Below, in pieces: positions 45,287 through 53,213 of a stretch of DNA of 64,000 bases. Below the pieces are notes generated by a model. The model saw nothing but the letters and a program-made list of their open reading frames with translations. It did not search any database and had not been told where the DNA came from. The first letter of the stretch is position 1. Each line of letters begins with the position of its first letter. A program made the translations under genes and the position numbers. This DNA comes from Rubripirellula tenax (GTDB lineage Bacteria > Planctomycetota > Planctomycetia > Pirellulales > Pirellulaceae). The stretch spans positions 372,001-436,000 of the forward strand of contig NZ_SJPW01000007.1 in the NCBI RefSeq assembly GCF_007860125.1, written 5' to 3'.

Positions 45287-46178
45287 TTCACTCTCTCGTA
45301 CGATCGCAACTGCGGCCGTTCTATGCGTCGTCTGCTCGCTGGCCGTTAGTGCCGCAGCGGTCGCGCTGAAGCCGACGCAGATTGCCAACGAGAAACTTGA
45401 CCAGCAAAAGAACATTCTTGATGCGGCCGGCTTGGCCCTTGGAGAGTACGGCTTGCCGGCAAGCAAATTGTCAAAGAAACAAATCGACGAACTGTACGGT
45501 TGGGTCAGCGAAGCGTTGATCAACATGAATGACGGTTCGTTCAACAACGAAGTCAAAGCGGCAGATTGGGACTTAGCCGAAGCGGCTTCGGATCCCGACA
45601 CCAGCGTGCCGATCGAGAACCCGACCTATGACCCAGGCGAAGTGTCGCGTCCGTCGGTGATGAAGGTTTACTTCGTCAAACGACCGGGCAGCGATACGAT
45701 CCAACAAGTCGTATTGCCGATCTACGGCAAAGGCTTATGGGGGACTTTGTGGGGTTATTTGGCGTTGAAGAGCGACCTCAAAACCATCCAAGGTTTGACG
45801 TACTATCAACACAAAGAAACGCCCGGTCTGGGTGGCGAAGTCGACAATCCGGCTTGGAAGGCCAAGTGGGACGGACGCAAACTTTACGACGCGGACGGTA
45901 CACCAGCGGCACTCGTATTCAAGGGCCCCGCGCCGGCTGAAAATGTTTACGCCGTCGATGGATTGTCCGGCGCAACGATCACCAGCAACGGTGTCACCAA
46001 GATGCTGCGTTACTGGGCAAGCGACGATGCTTACGGTCCGTTCTTGAAGAAACTTGGCAAGGACATCGAAAGCGGCGCCCCGATCGGGAACGCAACGAAG
46101 TCCGACAAAAAATCGTCTGACGCATCGAGCGATCAGTCCGCCGACATCCGCCAATCCGGAGAATCGATCAATGGCTAA
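45273..46178 (+). CDS. nqrC: Na+-translocating NADH:quinone reductase subunit C
   Basis: A 301-residue subunit with one N-terminal membrane helix (about 10-31) and a periplasmic FMN-binding domain. The flavinylated threonine is T235 in [22 protein letters not shown] and [11 protein letters not shown] are family signatures. The C-terminal 30 residues are Ser/Asp/Lys-rich and longer than usual. Its stop overlaps the nqrD start by 8 bases. Confidence 0.95.
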   Translation: MQQPDSLSRTIATAAVLCVVCSLAVSAAAVALKPTQIANEKLDQQKNILDAAGLALGEYGLPASKLSKKQIDELYGWVSEALINMNDGSFNNEVKAADWDLAEAASDPDTSVPIENPTYDPGEVSRPSVMKVYFVKRPGSDTIQQVVLPIYGKGLWGTLWGYLALKSDLKTIQGLTYYQHKETPGLGGEVDNPAWKAKWDGRKLYDADGTPAALVFKGPAPAENVYAVDGLSGATITSNGVTKMLRYWASDDAYGPFLKKLGKDIESGAPIGNATKSDKKSSDASSDQSADIRQSGESING

Positions 46179-46794
46179 GAAACCTTTGGACGTGCTTGTC
46201 GACCCATTGGTCGACAACAATCCGATCGCGCTGCAGATCCTAGGGATCTGTTCGGCGCTCGCGGTGACCAGCAAGATGGAAACGTCGTTAGTGATGGCCC
46301 TTGCGGTGGTCGCGGTCACGGCGTGCAGCAATTTTTGCGTCAGCGCGATTCGACAGTTCATCCCCAGCAGCATCCGGATCATCGTGCAGATGACCGTCAT
46401 CGCATCGCTGGTGATTGTGGTCGACCAACTGTTGAAGGCTTACTTTTATGACATCAGCAAACAGTTGTCCGTCTTCGTCGGCCTGATCATCACGAATTGT
46501 ATCGTGATGGGTCGCGCCGAAGGATTCGCAATGAAAAACAATCCGGGCATCAGCTTCCTTGACGGGATTGGCAACGGATTGGGTTACGGTGTAGTGCTGC
46601 TTGTCGTGGCGTTTTTCCGCGAACTGTTCGGCAGCGGTTCACTGTTCGGCATCGAAATCTTCGCGCTCGATCGCAATGGTGGCTGGTACAACCCGAACAA
46701 CTTGATGCTGCTGCCTCCCAGCGCATTTTTCATCATCGGATTCATGATCTGGGCAATCCGAGCCTGGAAGCCTGAACAAATCGAAGAGGCGTAA
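46171..46794 (+). CDS. nqrD: Na+-translocating NADH:quinone reductase subunit D
   Basis: A 207-residue integral membrane protein with six helices, homologous to Nqr[20 protein letters not shown] at the N-terminus and the [15 protein letters not shown] segment ([15 protein letters not shown]) are conserved and include one of the cysteines that bind the intramembrane iron centre shared with NqrE. ATG 46171 is the start that gives the usual length; the frame is open further upstream within nqrC. Confidence 0.95.
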   Translation: MAKKPLDVLVDPLVDNNPIALQILGICSALAVTSKMETSLVMALAVVAVTACSNFCVSAIRQFIPSSIRIIVQMTVIASLVIVVDQLLKAYFYDISKQLSVFVGLIITNCIVMGRAEGFAMKNNPGISFLDGIGNGLGYGVVLLVVAFFRELFGSGSLFGIEIFALDRNGGWYNPNNLMLLPPSAFFIIGFMIWAIRAWKPEQIEEA

Positions 46795-46801
46795 GCGAAC
46801 C

Positions 46802-47440
46802 ATGGAAAATCTACTCAGCATCTTTTTGCAAGCTGTTTTCATCGAAAACCTTGCGCTCGCTTTCTTCTTGGGCATGTGTACGTTTCTGGCGATCAGCAAG
46901 AACGTCAAAATGGCCCTCGGACTCAGCGCTGCGGTGATCGTGATCGAAGCAATCACCATTCCGGCTAACCAAGTGCTTAATGAATGGTTGCTGAAGAAAG
47001 GCGCCATGACTTGGGTCAACGACTTGGGCGTTTCGACCAGCACGGTCGACTTTGCCAACGTTGACTTGTCGTTCCTGGGCTTCATCAGCTTCATTGGCGT
47101 GATCGCAGCGATGGTTCAGATCCTGGAAATGGTTCTGGATAAGTTCTTCCCGCCGCTTTACAACGCGCTGGGTATTTTCTTGCCGCTGATCACGGTGAAC
47201 TGCGCGATCCTGGGCGGATCGTTGTTCATGCAGGACCGCAGCTACAACTTCCCCGAGGCCTGCGTCTACGGATTGGGTTGCGGCGTCGGTTGGGCGTTGG
47301 CGATCGTTGCGCTTGCCGGCATTCGCGAAAAAATGAAATACAGTGACGTTCCGCCACCGCTTCGCGGTTTAGGTATCACGTTCATCACCGTCGGCCTGAT
47401 GGCTTTGGCGTTCATGTCCTTCGGCGGCATCAGCCTCTAA
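46802..47440 (+). CDS. nqrE: Na+-translocating NADH:quinone reductase subunit E
   Basis: A 212-residue six-helix membrane protein. [20 protein letters not shown] and [16 protein letters not shown] are family signatures; the cysteine in each (GMCTF, VNCAI) belongs to the NqrD/NqrE iron site. It lies 7 bases after nqrD and 25 bases before nqrF. Confidence 0.95.
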   Translation: MENLLSIFLQAVFIENLALAFFLGMCTFLAISKNVKMALGLSAAVIVIEAITIPANQVLNEWLLKKGAMTWVNDLGVSTSTVDFANVDLSFLGFISFIGVIAAMVQILEMVLDKFFPPLYNALGIFLPLITVNCAILGGSLFMQDRSYNFPEACVYGLGCGVGWALAIVALAGIREKMKYSDVPPPLRGLGITFITVGLMALAFMSFGGISL

Positions 47441-47465
47441 CAATCACTCACGAGCTTAAAAAAGC

Positions 47466-48686
47466 ATGACTACCATTCTTCTTGGCGTCGCGATGTTCAC
47501 GGTTGTGGTGATTGCGCTCGTCTTTTTGATCTTGGCTGCCAAAAGCCAACTCGTGGCTTCGGGTCCGGTCAAAATCCTGATCAACAATCAAAAAACGGTC
47601 GAAATCCCCGCCGGTGGAAAACTACTGGGCGCCTTGGCCGATGCCGGCATCTTCGTCAGCAGTGCGTGCGGCGGTGGCGGGACGTGTGCCCAGTGCAAGG
47701 TGAAGGTCACCGATGGCGGGGGCGACATCTTGGCGACCGAAAAGGGCCACATCAACAAAAAAGAAGCCGCCGAAGGCGAACGTCTTAGTTGCCAAGTCGC
47801 AGTGAAGACCGACATGACGGTTGAAGTGCCGCCGGAAGCGTTCGACACCAAGAAGTGGAACTGCAAGGTTCTGAGCAACCGGAACGTCGCGACCTTCATC
47901 AAGGAATTCGTACTGCAGTTACCCGAAGGCGAGGAAGTCGATTTCAAGGCCGGCGGTTATATCCAAATCGAATGCCCGCCTCACGTTGTCAACTACAAAG
48001 ACTTCGATATCGAGGAGCGGTTCCATGGCGATTGGGACAAATTCGATATTTGGCGGTACGTGTCGAAGGTCGACGAACCGGTGGTCCGTGCCTATTCAAT
48101 GGCAAACTATCCCGGTGAAAAGGGCATCATCATGTTAAACATTCGCGTGGCTTCACCGCCGCCGCGGATGCCCGATGTGCCGCCTGGCAAAATGAGCAGT
48201 TGGATTTTCAGCCTGAAACCCGGCGACGAGGCGACAATCAGTGGTCCGTACGGCGAGTTCTTCATCAAAGACACTGACGCGGAAATGGTCTACATCGGTG
48301 GTGGTGCGGGAATGGCGCCGTTGCGAAGCCACATCTTCGAGTTGTTCAAACGTGGCAAGACAGACCGCAAGGTTTCGTATTGGTACGGCGGTCGAAGCGC
48401 TCGTGAACTGTTCTACGTCGATCACTTTCGTGAAATCGAAAAGGACTTTCCGAACTTCAAGTTCAATATCGCGTTGTCGGAACCGGCGCCGGAAGATAAT
48501 TGGGACGGCTACGTCGGCTTCATTCACCAAGTACTTTTGGAAAACTATCTGTCCAAGCACGCGGCACCGGAAGATATCGAGTACTACATCTGTGGTCCGC
48601 CGATGATGAACCAAGCCGTCTTCCGCATGTTGGACGATTTGGGTGTTGAACCCGAAAACATCGCTTACGACGACTTCGGCGGCTAA
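47466..48686 (+). CDS. nqrF: Na+-translocating NADH:quinone reductase subunit F
   Basis: The electron-input subunit of 406 residues. One N-terminal membrane helix is followed by a 2Fe-2S ferredoxin domain with ligands in [12 protein letters not shown] and a fourth cysteine in LSCQV. A ferredoxin reductase module has FAD motif RAYSMANYP and NADH motif [14 protein letters not shown], and the CGPPMMN segment is near the C-terminus. It oxidises NADH and passes electrons through FAD and the iron-sulfur cluster to the membrane subunits. Confidence 0.96.
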   Translation: MTTILLGVAMFTVVVIALVFLILAAKSQLVASGPVKILINNQKTVEIPAGGKLLGALADAGIFVSSACGGGGTCAQCKVKVTDGGGDILATEKGHINKKEAAEGERLSCQVAVKTDMTVEVPPEAFDTKKWNCKVLSNRNVATFIKEFVLQLPEGEEVDFKAGGYIQIECPPHVVNYKDFDIEERFHGDWDKFDIWRYVSKVDEPVVRAYSMANYPGEKGIIMLNIRVASPPPRMPDVPPGKMSSWIFSLKPGDEATISGPYGEFFIKDTDAEMVYIGGGAGMAPLRSHIFELFKRGKTDRKVSYWYGGRSARELFYVDHFREIEKDFPNFKFNIALSEPAPEDNWDGYVGFIHQVLLENYLSKHAAPEDIEYYICGPPMMNQAVFRMLDDLGVEPENIAYDDFGG

Positions 48687-48751
48687 GCGATTGACGAATT
48701 CAGGCCGTGGAAATCCACGGCCGTTTGCGATGGCTCCTAACTTCGAGCGAA

Positions 48752-50083
48752 ATGATGATCCGCTTTCGCGGTCTGGTGATGGTCGGCTTTGTCGGATTGC
48801 TACTTTGCGATTCGCTCTCAAGTGTTGTTGCTGCCGATTCAGTGATGCTCGAATTTTCCGGCCAAACGATGGCAACGACCTACTCGGTCAAGGTCTTCGG
48901 GCCCGCTGAATCGGTCGACGTGGATGACCTGAGAATCGACATCGATGGCGTCCTTCGTAACGTCAACGACCAGATGTCGACGTACTTGAAATCGTCCGAG
49001 ATCAGCAGGTTCAACGCGTCGGATTCGACGGACTGGTTCCCCATCAGTCCCGAATTTGCGGACGTTGTTGACGCGGCGCTGTCGATCGCCGTTAAAACCA
49101 ATGGTGCCTTCGACATTACGGTTGCGCCGCTGGTGAACGCCTGGAACTTCGGCCCCAGTCCTCGCACCGGCAAAGCGCCTAGCGACGAAACGATCCAGCA
49201 ACTGCTCGCGACGATCGGCTATCAAAAACTGACTGTCCGCATGGACCCGCCATCGTTAAAGAAGTCGATTCCATCATTGATGGTCGACCTTTCCGCAATC
49301 GCAAAGGGCCACGCCGTTGATCGCGTGGTCGAGTTTTTGAATTCTAAGGGTATGAAAGATGTGTTCGTCGAAATCGGAGGCGAAGTTCGCACCAGCGGCT
49401 CGAAGGCCGGCCAGTGGTGGAAGGTCGGTATCCAAATGCCCGACGCAGCCACCGATCAATGGACCGTCGCCCACGCGTTGAGCACCAGTGACAGCGATCG
49501 CGCAATGGCGACATCAGGTGACTATCGGAACTTTTTTGAAAGCGACGGCAAACGCTATTCGCACACCATCGATCCACGAACCGGACGACCGATCGATCAT
49601 GCCCTGGCATCCGTCTCGGTTGTCACGGCAAGCTGCGTCGACGCAGACGCTTGGGCAACAGCGATCAATGTCCTAGGCCCGGACGACGGTCTGGCGATCG
49701 CCACCAAAGAGGGTTTAGACACTTTGTTGATCTCGCGAGCTGGCGATGAATTCTTGCGAATCGGAACCGGAACATTGTCCCAGTACTCAACCGCATCACC
49801 CGTCGGTGCCGTTCAGGCGTCACCCGTTAAAGCGGTTGATTCCGCCGGCTCTCCTTGGGTGGTAATGGCGATCACAACGATTGCTTTCGCCACGATATTG
49901 ATGGCGATGGCGGTCGGCGTCATTTTCGGCCGCAAGGCGATCAGCGGTTCGTGCGGCGGTATCGCCAACAAAACGAACGATGACGGAAGCGTGAGTTGCG
50001 GATTGTGCAGCAACCCGGCGGATGCCTGCAAAGAGCTGCGTGATCGGATGCAGACAACTCACTCGCAGGAAACGAACGCCTGA
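48752..50083 (+). CDS. ApbE flavin transferase fused to NqrM-like domain
   Basis: A 443-residue protein from ATG 48752 (a second ATG follows directly). After a signal sequence, residues about 30-345 are ApbE: DLSAIAKGHAVDRV, FVEIGGEVRTSG, TIDPRTGRPIDHA and the metal-site DADAWATA. ApbE transfers FMN from FAD to the NqrB and NqrC threonines. After a linker, a membrane helix (about 369-393) leads into GVIFGRKAISGSCGG and three more cysteines (C401, C416, C419, C426). This matches NqrM/DUF539, needed for iron insertion in NqrD/E and normally encoded by a separate gene. The gene lies 65 bases after nqrF. The fusion is continuous, with no stop or frameshift. Confidence 0.9.
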   Translation: MMIRFRGLVMVGFVGLLLCDSLSSVVAADSVMLEFSGQTMATTYSVKVFGPAESVDVDDLRIDIDGVLRNVNDQMSTYLKSSEISRFNASDSTDWFPISPEFADVVDAALSIAVKTNGAFDITVAPLVNAWNFGPSPRTGKAPSDETIQQLLATIGYQKLTVRMDPPSLKKSIPSLMVDLSAIAKGHAVDRVVEFLNSKGMKDVFVEIGGEVRTSGSKAGQWWKVGIQMPDAATDQWTVAHALSTSDSDRAMATSGDYRNFFESDGKRYSHTIDPRTGRPIDHALASVSVVTASCVDADAWATAINVLGPDDGLAIATKEGLDTLLISRAGDEFLRIGTGTLSQYSTASPVGAVQASPVKAVDSAGSPWVVMAITTIAFATILMAMAVGVIFGRKAISGSCGGIANKTNDDGSVSCGLCSNPADACKELRDRMQTTHSQETNA

Positions 50084-50207
50084 GGCGATCGGATTCGCAC
50101 ACACCGTGCGTCACTGTCTCGCTTCTAGGTCACTAAGACGTCGATTGACCGACGGCACAAAATTTGCCAAACCCAAAGATGGCATTTCTTGGCTGGAGGC
50201 TTTCACG

Positions 50208-50756
50208 ATGCGTAGATTCATTGGAGTTCGGGTTGGATTGGTTTTGTTGGCCGGCGTTTGGATCGCCGTTGGGGGCGGATTCGATGCAGATCTTTGGGGT
50301 GATCCTCCCGTCAGCCAAATCAAGGACGCAGAAGGCGACTTGATGAAAGCGAAGCTCTCAAGTTCGCAGAACGTGCTGGAAGGCTTGTGCCGAAATGATT
50401 TCGATTTGATCGGCCGCGGAGCTCGCGAGATGAAACGTATCAGCCATGCGGCGGAGTGGCCTCGGCATCGAGATCCGGTGTACGAACATTTCAGCACAGA
50501 GTTTCGCCGCCAATGCAATCTGCTGGAAGACTTCGCACAAAGGCGAAACCGTGAAGCCGTCTCTTTCACCTATCTTCACACCACAACGATTTGCATTTCG
50601 TGCCACGATTACGTTCGTGATTCACGGCGAGTCGCTGATATGAAGCCGCGTGGCGATGTTCAGCTGATTCCGTCTGAATGGCCTGAACCGAATCAAGCGG
50701 AAGTGAAGCCATCCGATGCCCGAAAAACCGTACCCGGATCGCCGTCCGGTCGCTAA
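50208..50756 (+). CDS. exported mono-haem cytochrome c
   Basis: A 182-residue protein from ATG 50208, with GGAGG 9 bases upstream. A signal peptide (VGLVLLAGVWIAVGGG) is followed by a mainly helical domain and a single CISCH haem site (C129, C132, H133). The haem motif near the end of a helical bundle recalls cytochrome c-prime, although similarity is weak. The Pro-rich C-terminal 35 residues are probably disordered. Its position after apbE-nqrM suggests periplasmic electron transfer or gas binding; this is inference. Confidence 0.8.
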   Translation: MRRFIGVRVGLVLLAGVWIAVGGGFDADLWGDPPVSQIKDAEGDLMKAKLSSSQNVLEGLCRNDFDLIGRGAREMKRISHAAEWPRHRDPVYEHFSTEFRRQCNLLEDFAQRRNREAVSFTYLHTTTICISCHDYVRDSRRVADMKPRGDVQLIPSEWPEPNQAEVKPSDARKTVPGSPSGR

Positions 50757-50827
50757 ACTTGTGATGTGATCGTCTGCCTTTCACAGTGATATTCATCCGA
50801 CGATTTTCTACGCCGAGATTTTCCGTT

Positions 50828-51211
50828 ATGTCAGATGCGTCTGAAGCTTTATTTGATCGTTTAGGTGGCGTAACAGGCGTCACAAAAATCATTGACGAAA
50901 TGTATCGACGTGTTTTGGAGGACGGGCTTCTGTCACCTTTCTTTGAAGGCGTACCGATGGATCGCCTGCGAAGTATGCAGTACCACTTTTTCGCCTCGGC
51001 GCTCGATGGGCCGTCGACTTACACCGGCGCCGAACTCAACTCGATCCATCACGGTCGCGGAATCACGGCTGTGCATTTCGCGAAATTCTGTGGTCACTTT
51101 GCCGATGCGATGGAGCACCAAGGTGCGTCTCGACGTGACGTCGACGACGCCCTGGCCCGGCTGGCTACCTATCGCGATAAGATCACCGGTGATTCGAACA
51201 TAGACGGTTAA
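50828..51211 (+). CDS. truncated haemoglobin (group I type)
   Basis: A 127-residue 2-over-2 globin from ATG 50828. FDRLGGVTGVTKIIDEMYRRV contains the B10 tyrosine, and NSIHHGRGITAVHFAKF carries the proximal haem histidine in the usual HxxxxI context. Such proteins bind O2, NO or CO, often in NO detoxification. It follows the cytochrome c gene by 71 bases, so the two may serve a common gas-related role beside the Nqr complex. Confidence 0.9.
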   Translation: MSDASEALFDRLGGVTGVTKIIDEMYRRVLEDGLLSPFFEGVPMDRLRSMQYHFFASALDGPSTYTGAELNSIHHGRGITAVHFAKFCGHFADAMEHQGASRRDVDDALARLATYRDKITGDSNIDG

Positions 51212-51235
51212 ACCCGATGCCGGTGGAGCGTTGGC

Positions 51236-51736
51236 ATGATCAAGTTTTTGCGGCTGCAACCTTCATTCACCATCGACACTTCGATGCCGGCCAAATCGGT
51301 CATCGAACGAATGCGGCTGGCGTTCAAGTCACCCGAACTGCAAGGGATGGCTGTCGCAGCATCGATGTGCGTTGACTACAAAATCGAGCAGCAGCATCGA
51401 CGGTTTTGGTCGCCCCATCTTTCGGTCCAGGTCAGCGACACCGAGGCGGGATCCCGGCTGCATTGCCGATTTGCACCGCGTCCGGAAATCTGGACCATGT
51501 TCATGGCGATCTACTTCGTCGTTTTGATTTTAATGTTTGCCGCGTCGATCTACGGATATGTCCAGTGGTGGATGGGTGACACGCCGTGGACGTTGGTCGC
51601 GATCCCAATCGGCGCAGCGACCATTGCCGGGCTACACGTTGCCAGCCTTGTCGGCCAAAATTTGAGCACCGATCAAATGATACTCCTACGAGACCGACTG
51701 GAACGCACGTTGACGGTGGCCGAGGTGGCAACGTAA
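51236..51736 (+). CDS. small membrane protein of unknown function
   Basis: A 166-residue protein, not assigned to a family. Residues 1-85 are a soluble alpha/beta region (SVIERMRLAFKSPELQGMAV, then HLSVQVSD). Two membrane helices follow at about 88-110 (MFMAIYFVVLILMFAASIYGY) and 120-140. The C-terminal helix is charged (MILLRDRLERTLTVAEV). The gene is 24 bases after the globin gene and ends the operon before a strong terminator. Confidence 0.72.
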   Translation: MIKFLRLQPSFTIDTSMPAKSVIERMRLAFKSPELQGMAVAASMCVDYKIEQQHRRFWSPHLSVQVSDTEAGSRLHCRFAPRPEIWTMFMAIYFVVLILMFAASIYGYVQWWMGDTPWTLVAIPIGAATIAGLHVASLVGQNLSTDQMILLRDRLERTLTVAEVAT

Positions 51737-51739
51737 AAA

Positions 51740-51771
51740 CCTTTCGTCCGAGCAAATACTCGAACGAAAGG
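51740..51771. terminator. bidirectional terminator
   Basis: Arms 51740-51752 and 51759-51771 (CCTTTCGTCCGAG and CTCGAACGAAAGG) pair at 12 of 13 positions around a 6-base loop. CTTTT follows on the plus strand and GTTTTT on the minus strand. It separates the small membrane protein gene from the convergent outer-membrane protein gene. Confidence 0.85.
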
Positions 51772-51825
51772 CTTTTCATTGATGACAGGGCGTCGAGGAG
51801 CGGATATTTCCTCTCGCTGGAATTC

Positions 51826-52818
51826 TTAGTAGCGAAAGATCATTTCGAACTGCCAACGATCGCGGATGATGTCCTTAAAGGAAGTCAGCGGGAATTCGTA
51901 AGCGGCACCGGCTTCGAAGTTACCGTTGGGCTTGTACTTCAGACCCACGTTCTGTGTCACCAAGTCATTTCCGGTGACATTGGTGGCGTTCAGGTTCAAG
52001 AGATCTTCACCGGCAACCCCCAGTGGAAGACCAACGTTGGCGCTGTCGGTCCAATGACGCCACGAGAATTCCGTGAACGCGTAGGTTTGCTTCGTCATCC
52101 GCACGTCAAAGTGATTCAGCCAGTGAATCGATGTCGTTTGAACGTCGTTGTCGACCGGGAAAACGTAGCCGAACGAAGTCAGATAGTGCGCATTGCCACC
52201 GAGCAATCGTTGGCCGGCGGATGCAAACAGGTGGAACTCGCCATCACCAATCGCTTGCAACGCGTCTTCAGATCCCATCGGGATTTCGTAGGTGAAGCCG
52301 GCCGAAGCGAGCGTCCCCGTGTCTGCATTGCGAATCAGGTTGTACTTCAAACCCGCCGAAACGTCGGCCCAACCTGAATCGAGCAACCCATCCAGCGTTC
52401 CTTTGCTGCCGTCGACGATGTAGCCGTCTTTGACTGCGATCAAGCTCAACCGATCGGTCAGTGCCAATCGAAACTGCAACGCGTACAGTTGCAGATCACC
52501 GCCCGCGGGAATGTTGGCTGGGCCCAAAGTGTTGGGGAAGCGATGTTGGACGAAAATGGGTCGAAGTTCTGTCAGCGTCCGCGGGTCTTCGAAGAAGACA
52601 AAGTCGATCATCGGACTGATGAAGTCGTCAAAGCAATGATCGCTTGGCTTAATTAAACCGGCCAACAAACAATCGCGGTCGCCACAAGCCGCATCGAAAG
52701 CCGAAGCGTCACATGCTTGATCGCAAGCGACGTCGTCGAACCATCCGGCATCCGCCGGGGAAGCGGAAGCTTGCCATCCCGCTAATGCGACCAGAGCCGC
52801 GGTAAGTATATGTTTCAT
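51826..52818 (-). CDS. exported outer-membrane-like protein
   Basis: A 330-residue protein from ATG 52818 with a signal peptide cut near SASPADAG. The first mature residues contain a Cys/Asp-rich segment (ACDQACDASAFDAACGDRDC). The remainder alternates beta strands (LQLYALQFRLALTDRLSLIAV, AGFTYEIPMG) and ends FEMIFRY, a C-terminal aromatic typical of beta barrels. No exact family is recognised. Cysteine-rich N-termini are common in planctomycete envelope proteins and may crosslink. Confidence 0.75.
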   Translation of the reverse strand: MKHILTAALVALAGWQASASPADAGWFDDVACDQACDASAFDAACGDRDCLLAGLIKPSDHCFDDFISPMIDFVFFEDPRTLTELRPIFVQHRFPNTLGPANIPAGGDLQLYALQFRLALTDRLSLIAVKDGYIVDGSKGTLDGLLDSGWADVSAGLKYNLIRNADTGTLASAGFTYEIPMGSEDALQAIGDGEFHLFASAGQRLLGGNAHYLTSFGYVFPVDNDVQTTSIHWLNHFDVRMTKQTYAFTEFSWRHWTDSANVGLPLGVAGEDLLNLNATNVTGNDLVTQNVGLKYKPNGNFEAGAAYEFPLTSFKDIIRDRWQFEMIFRY

Positions 52819-53213
52819 CGTAGTGTCCTCCGTCCTTGAATCGCCCGCTTGGCCGCACTCGTTGCAACTTTCTTCGCGAGACACGATTCCTATCGACCCA
52901 TGCGGCGTGAGAAGCCGATCTTTCTCCTCGGTCCGACACGATCCGCAAATCTTTCCACAGCAAAGACTTGCGAACGCACCGGAGTGTGCATATCGGCACA
53001 AAAACACTTCGAAGTGCGCCCCAGTGGAACACTTTCAAGCAAGGGCGCGCGAAGTCATGTCCACCGAAATCGTCGCTTCGATGCGCGCGGAACGAACGAT
53101 GGAAAAAAGCAGCATCGACAACGGGCAATGCAACCCGACCGAGCGACGATCGTGTTGAAGCGTTGTGCGTTCCACAAACGTGGTGCGAAAAAAACCGTAA
53201 ACAACTGCACCGT
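52819..53213. other. upstream region of the outer-membrane-like gene
   Basis: These 395 bases lie between the stop of the DUF1592 gene and the start of the outer-membrane-like gene. Open frames cross it but lack domains. The frame continuing upstream from 52818 encodes Cys-rich sequence with no family match. The promoter of the outer-membrane-like gene should lie here; no consensus or riboswitch was seen. Confidence 0.5.
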
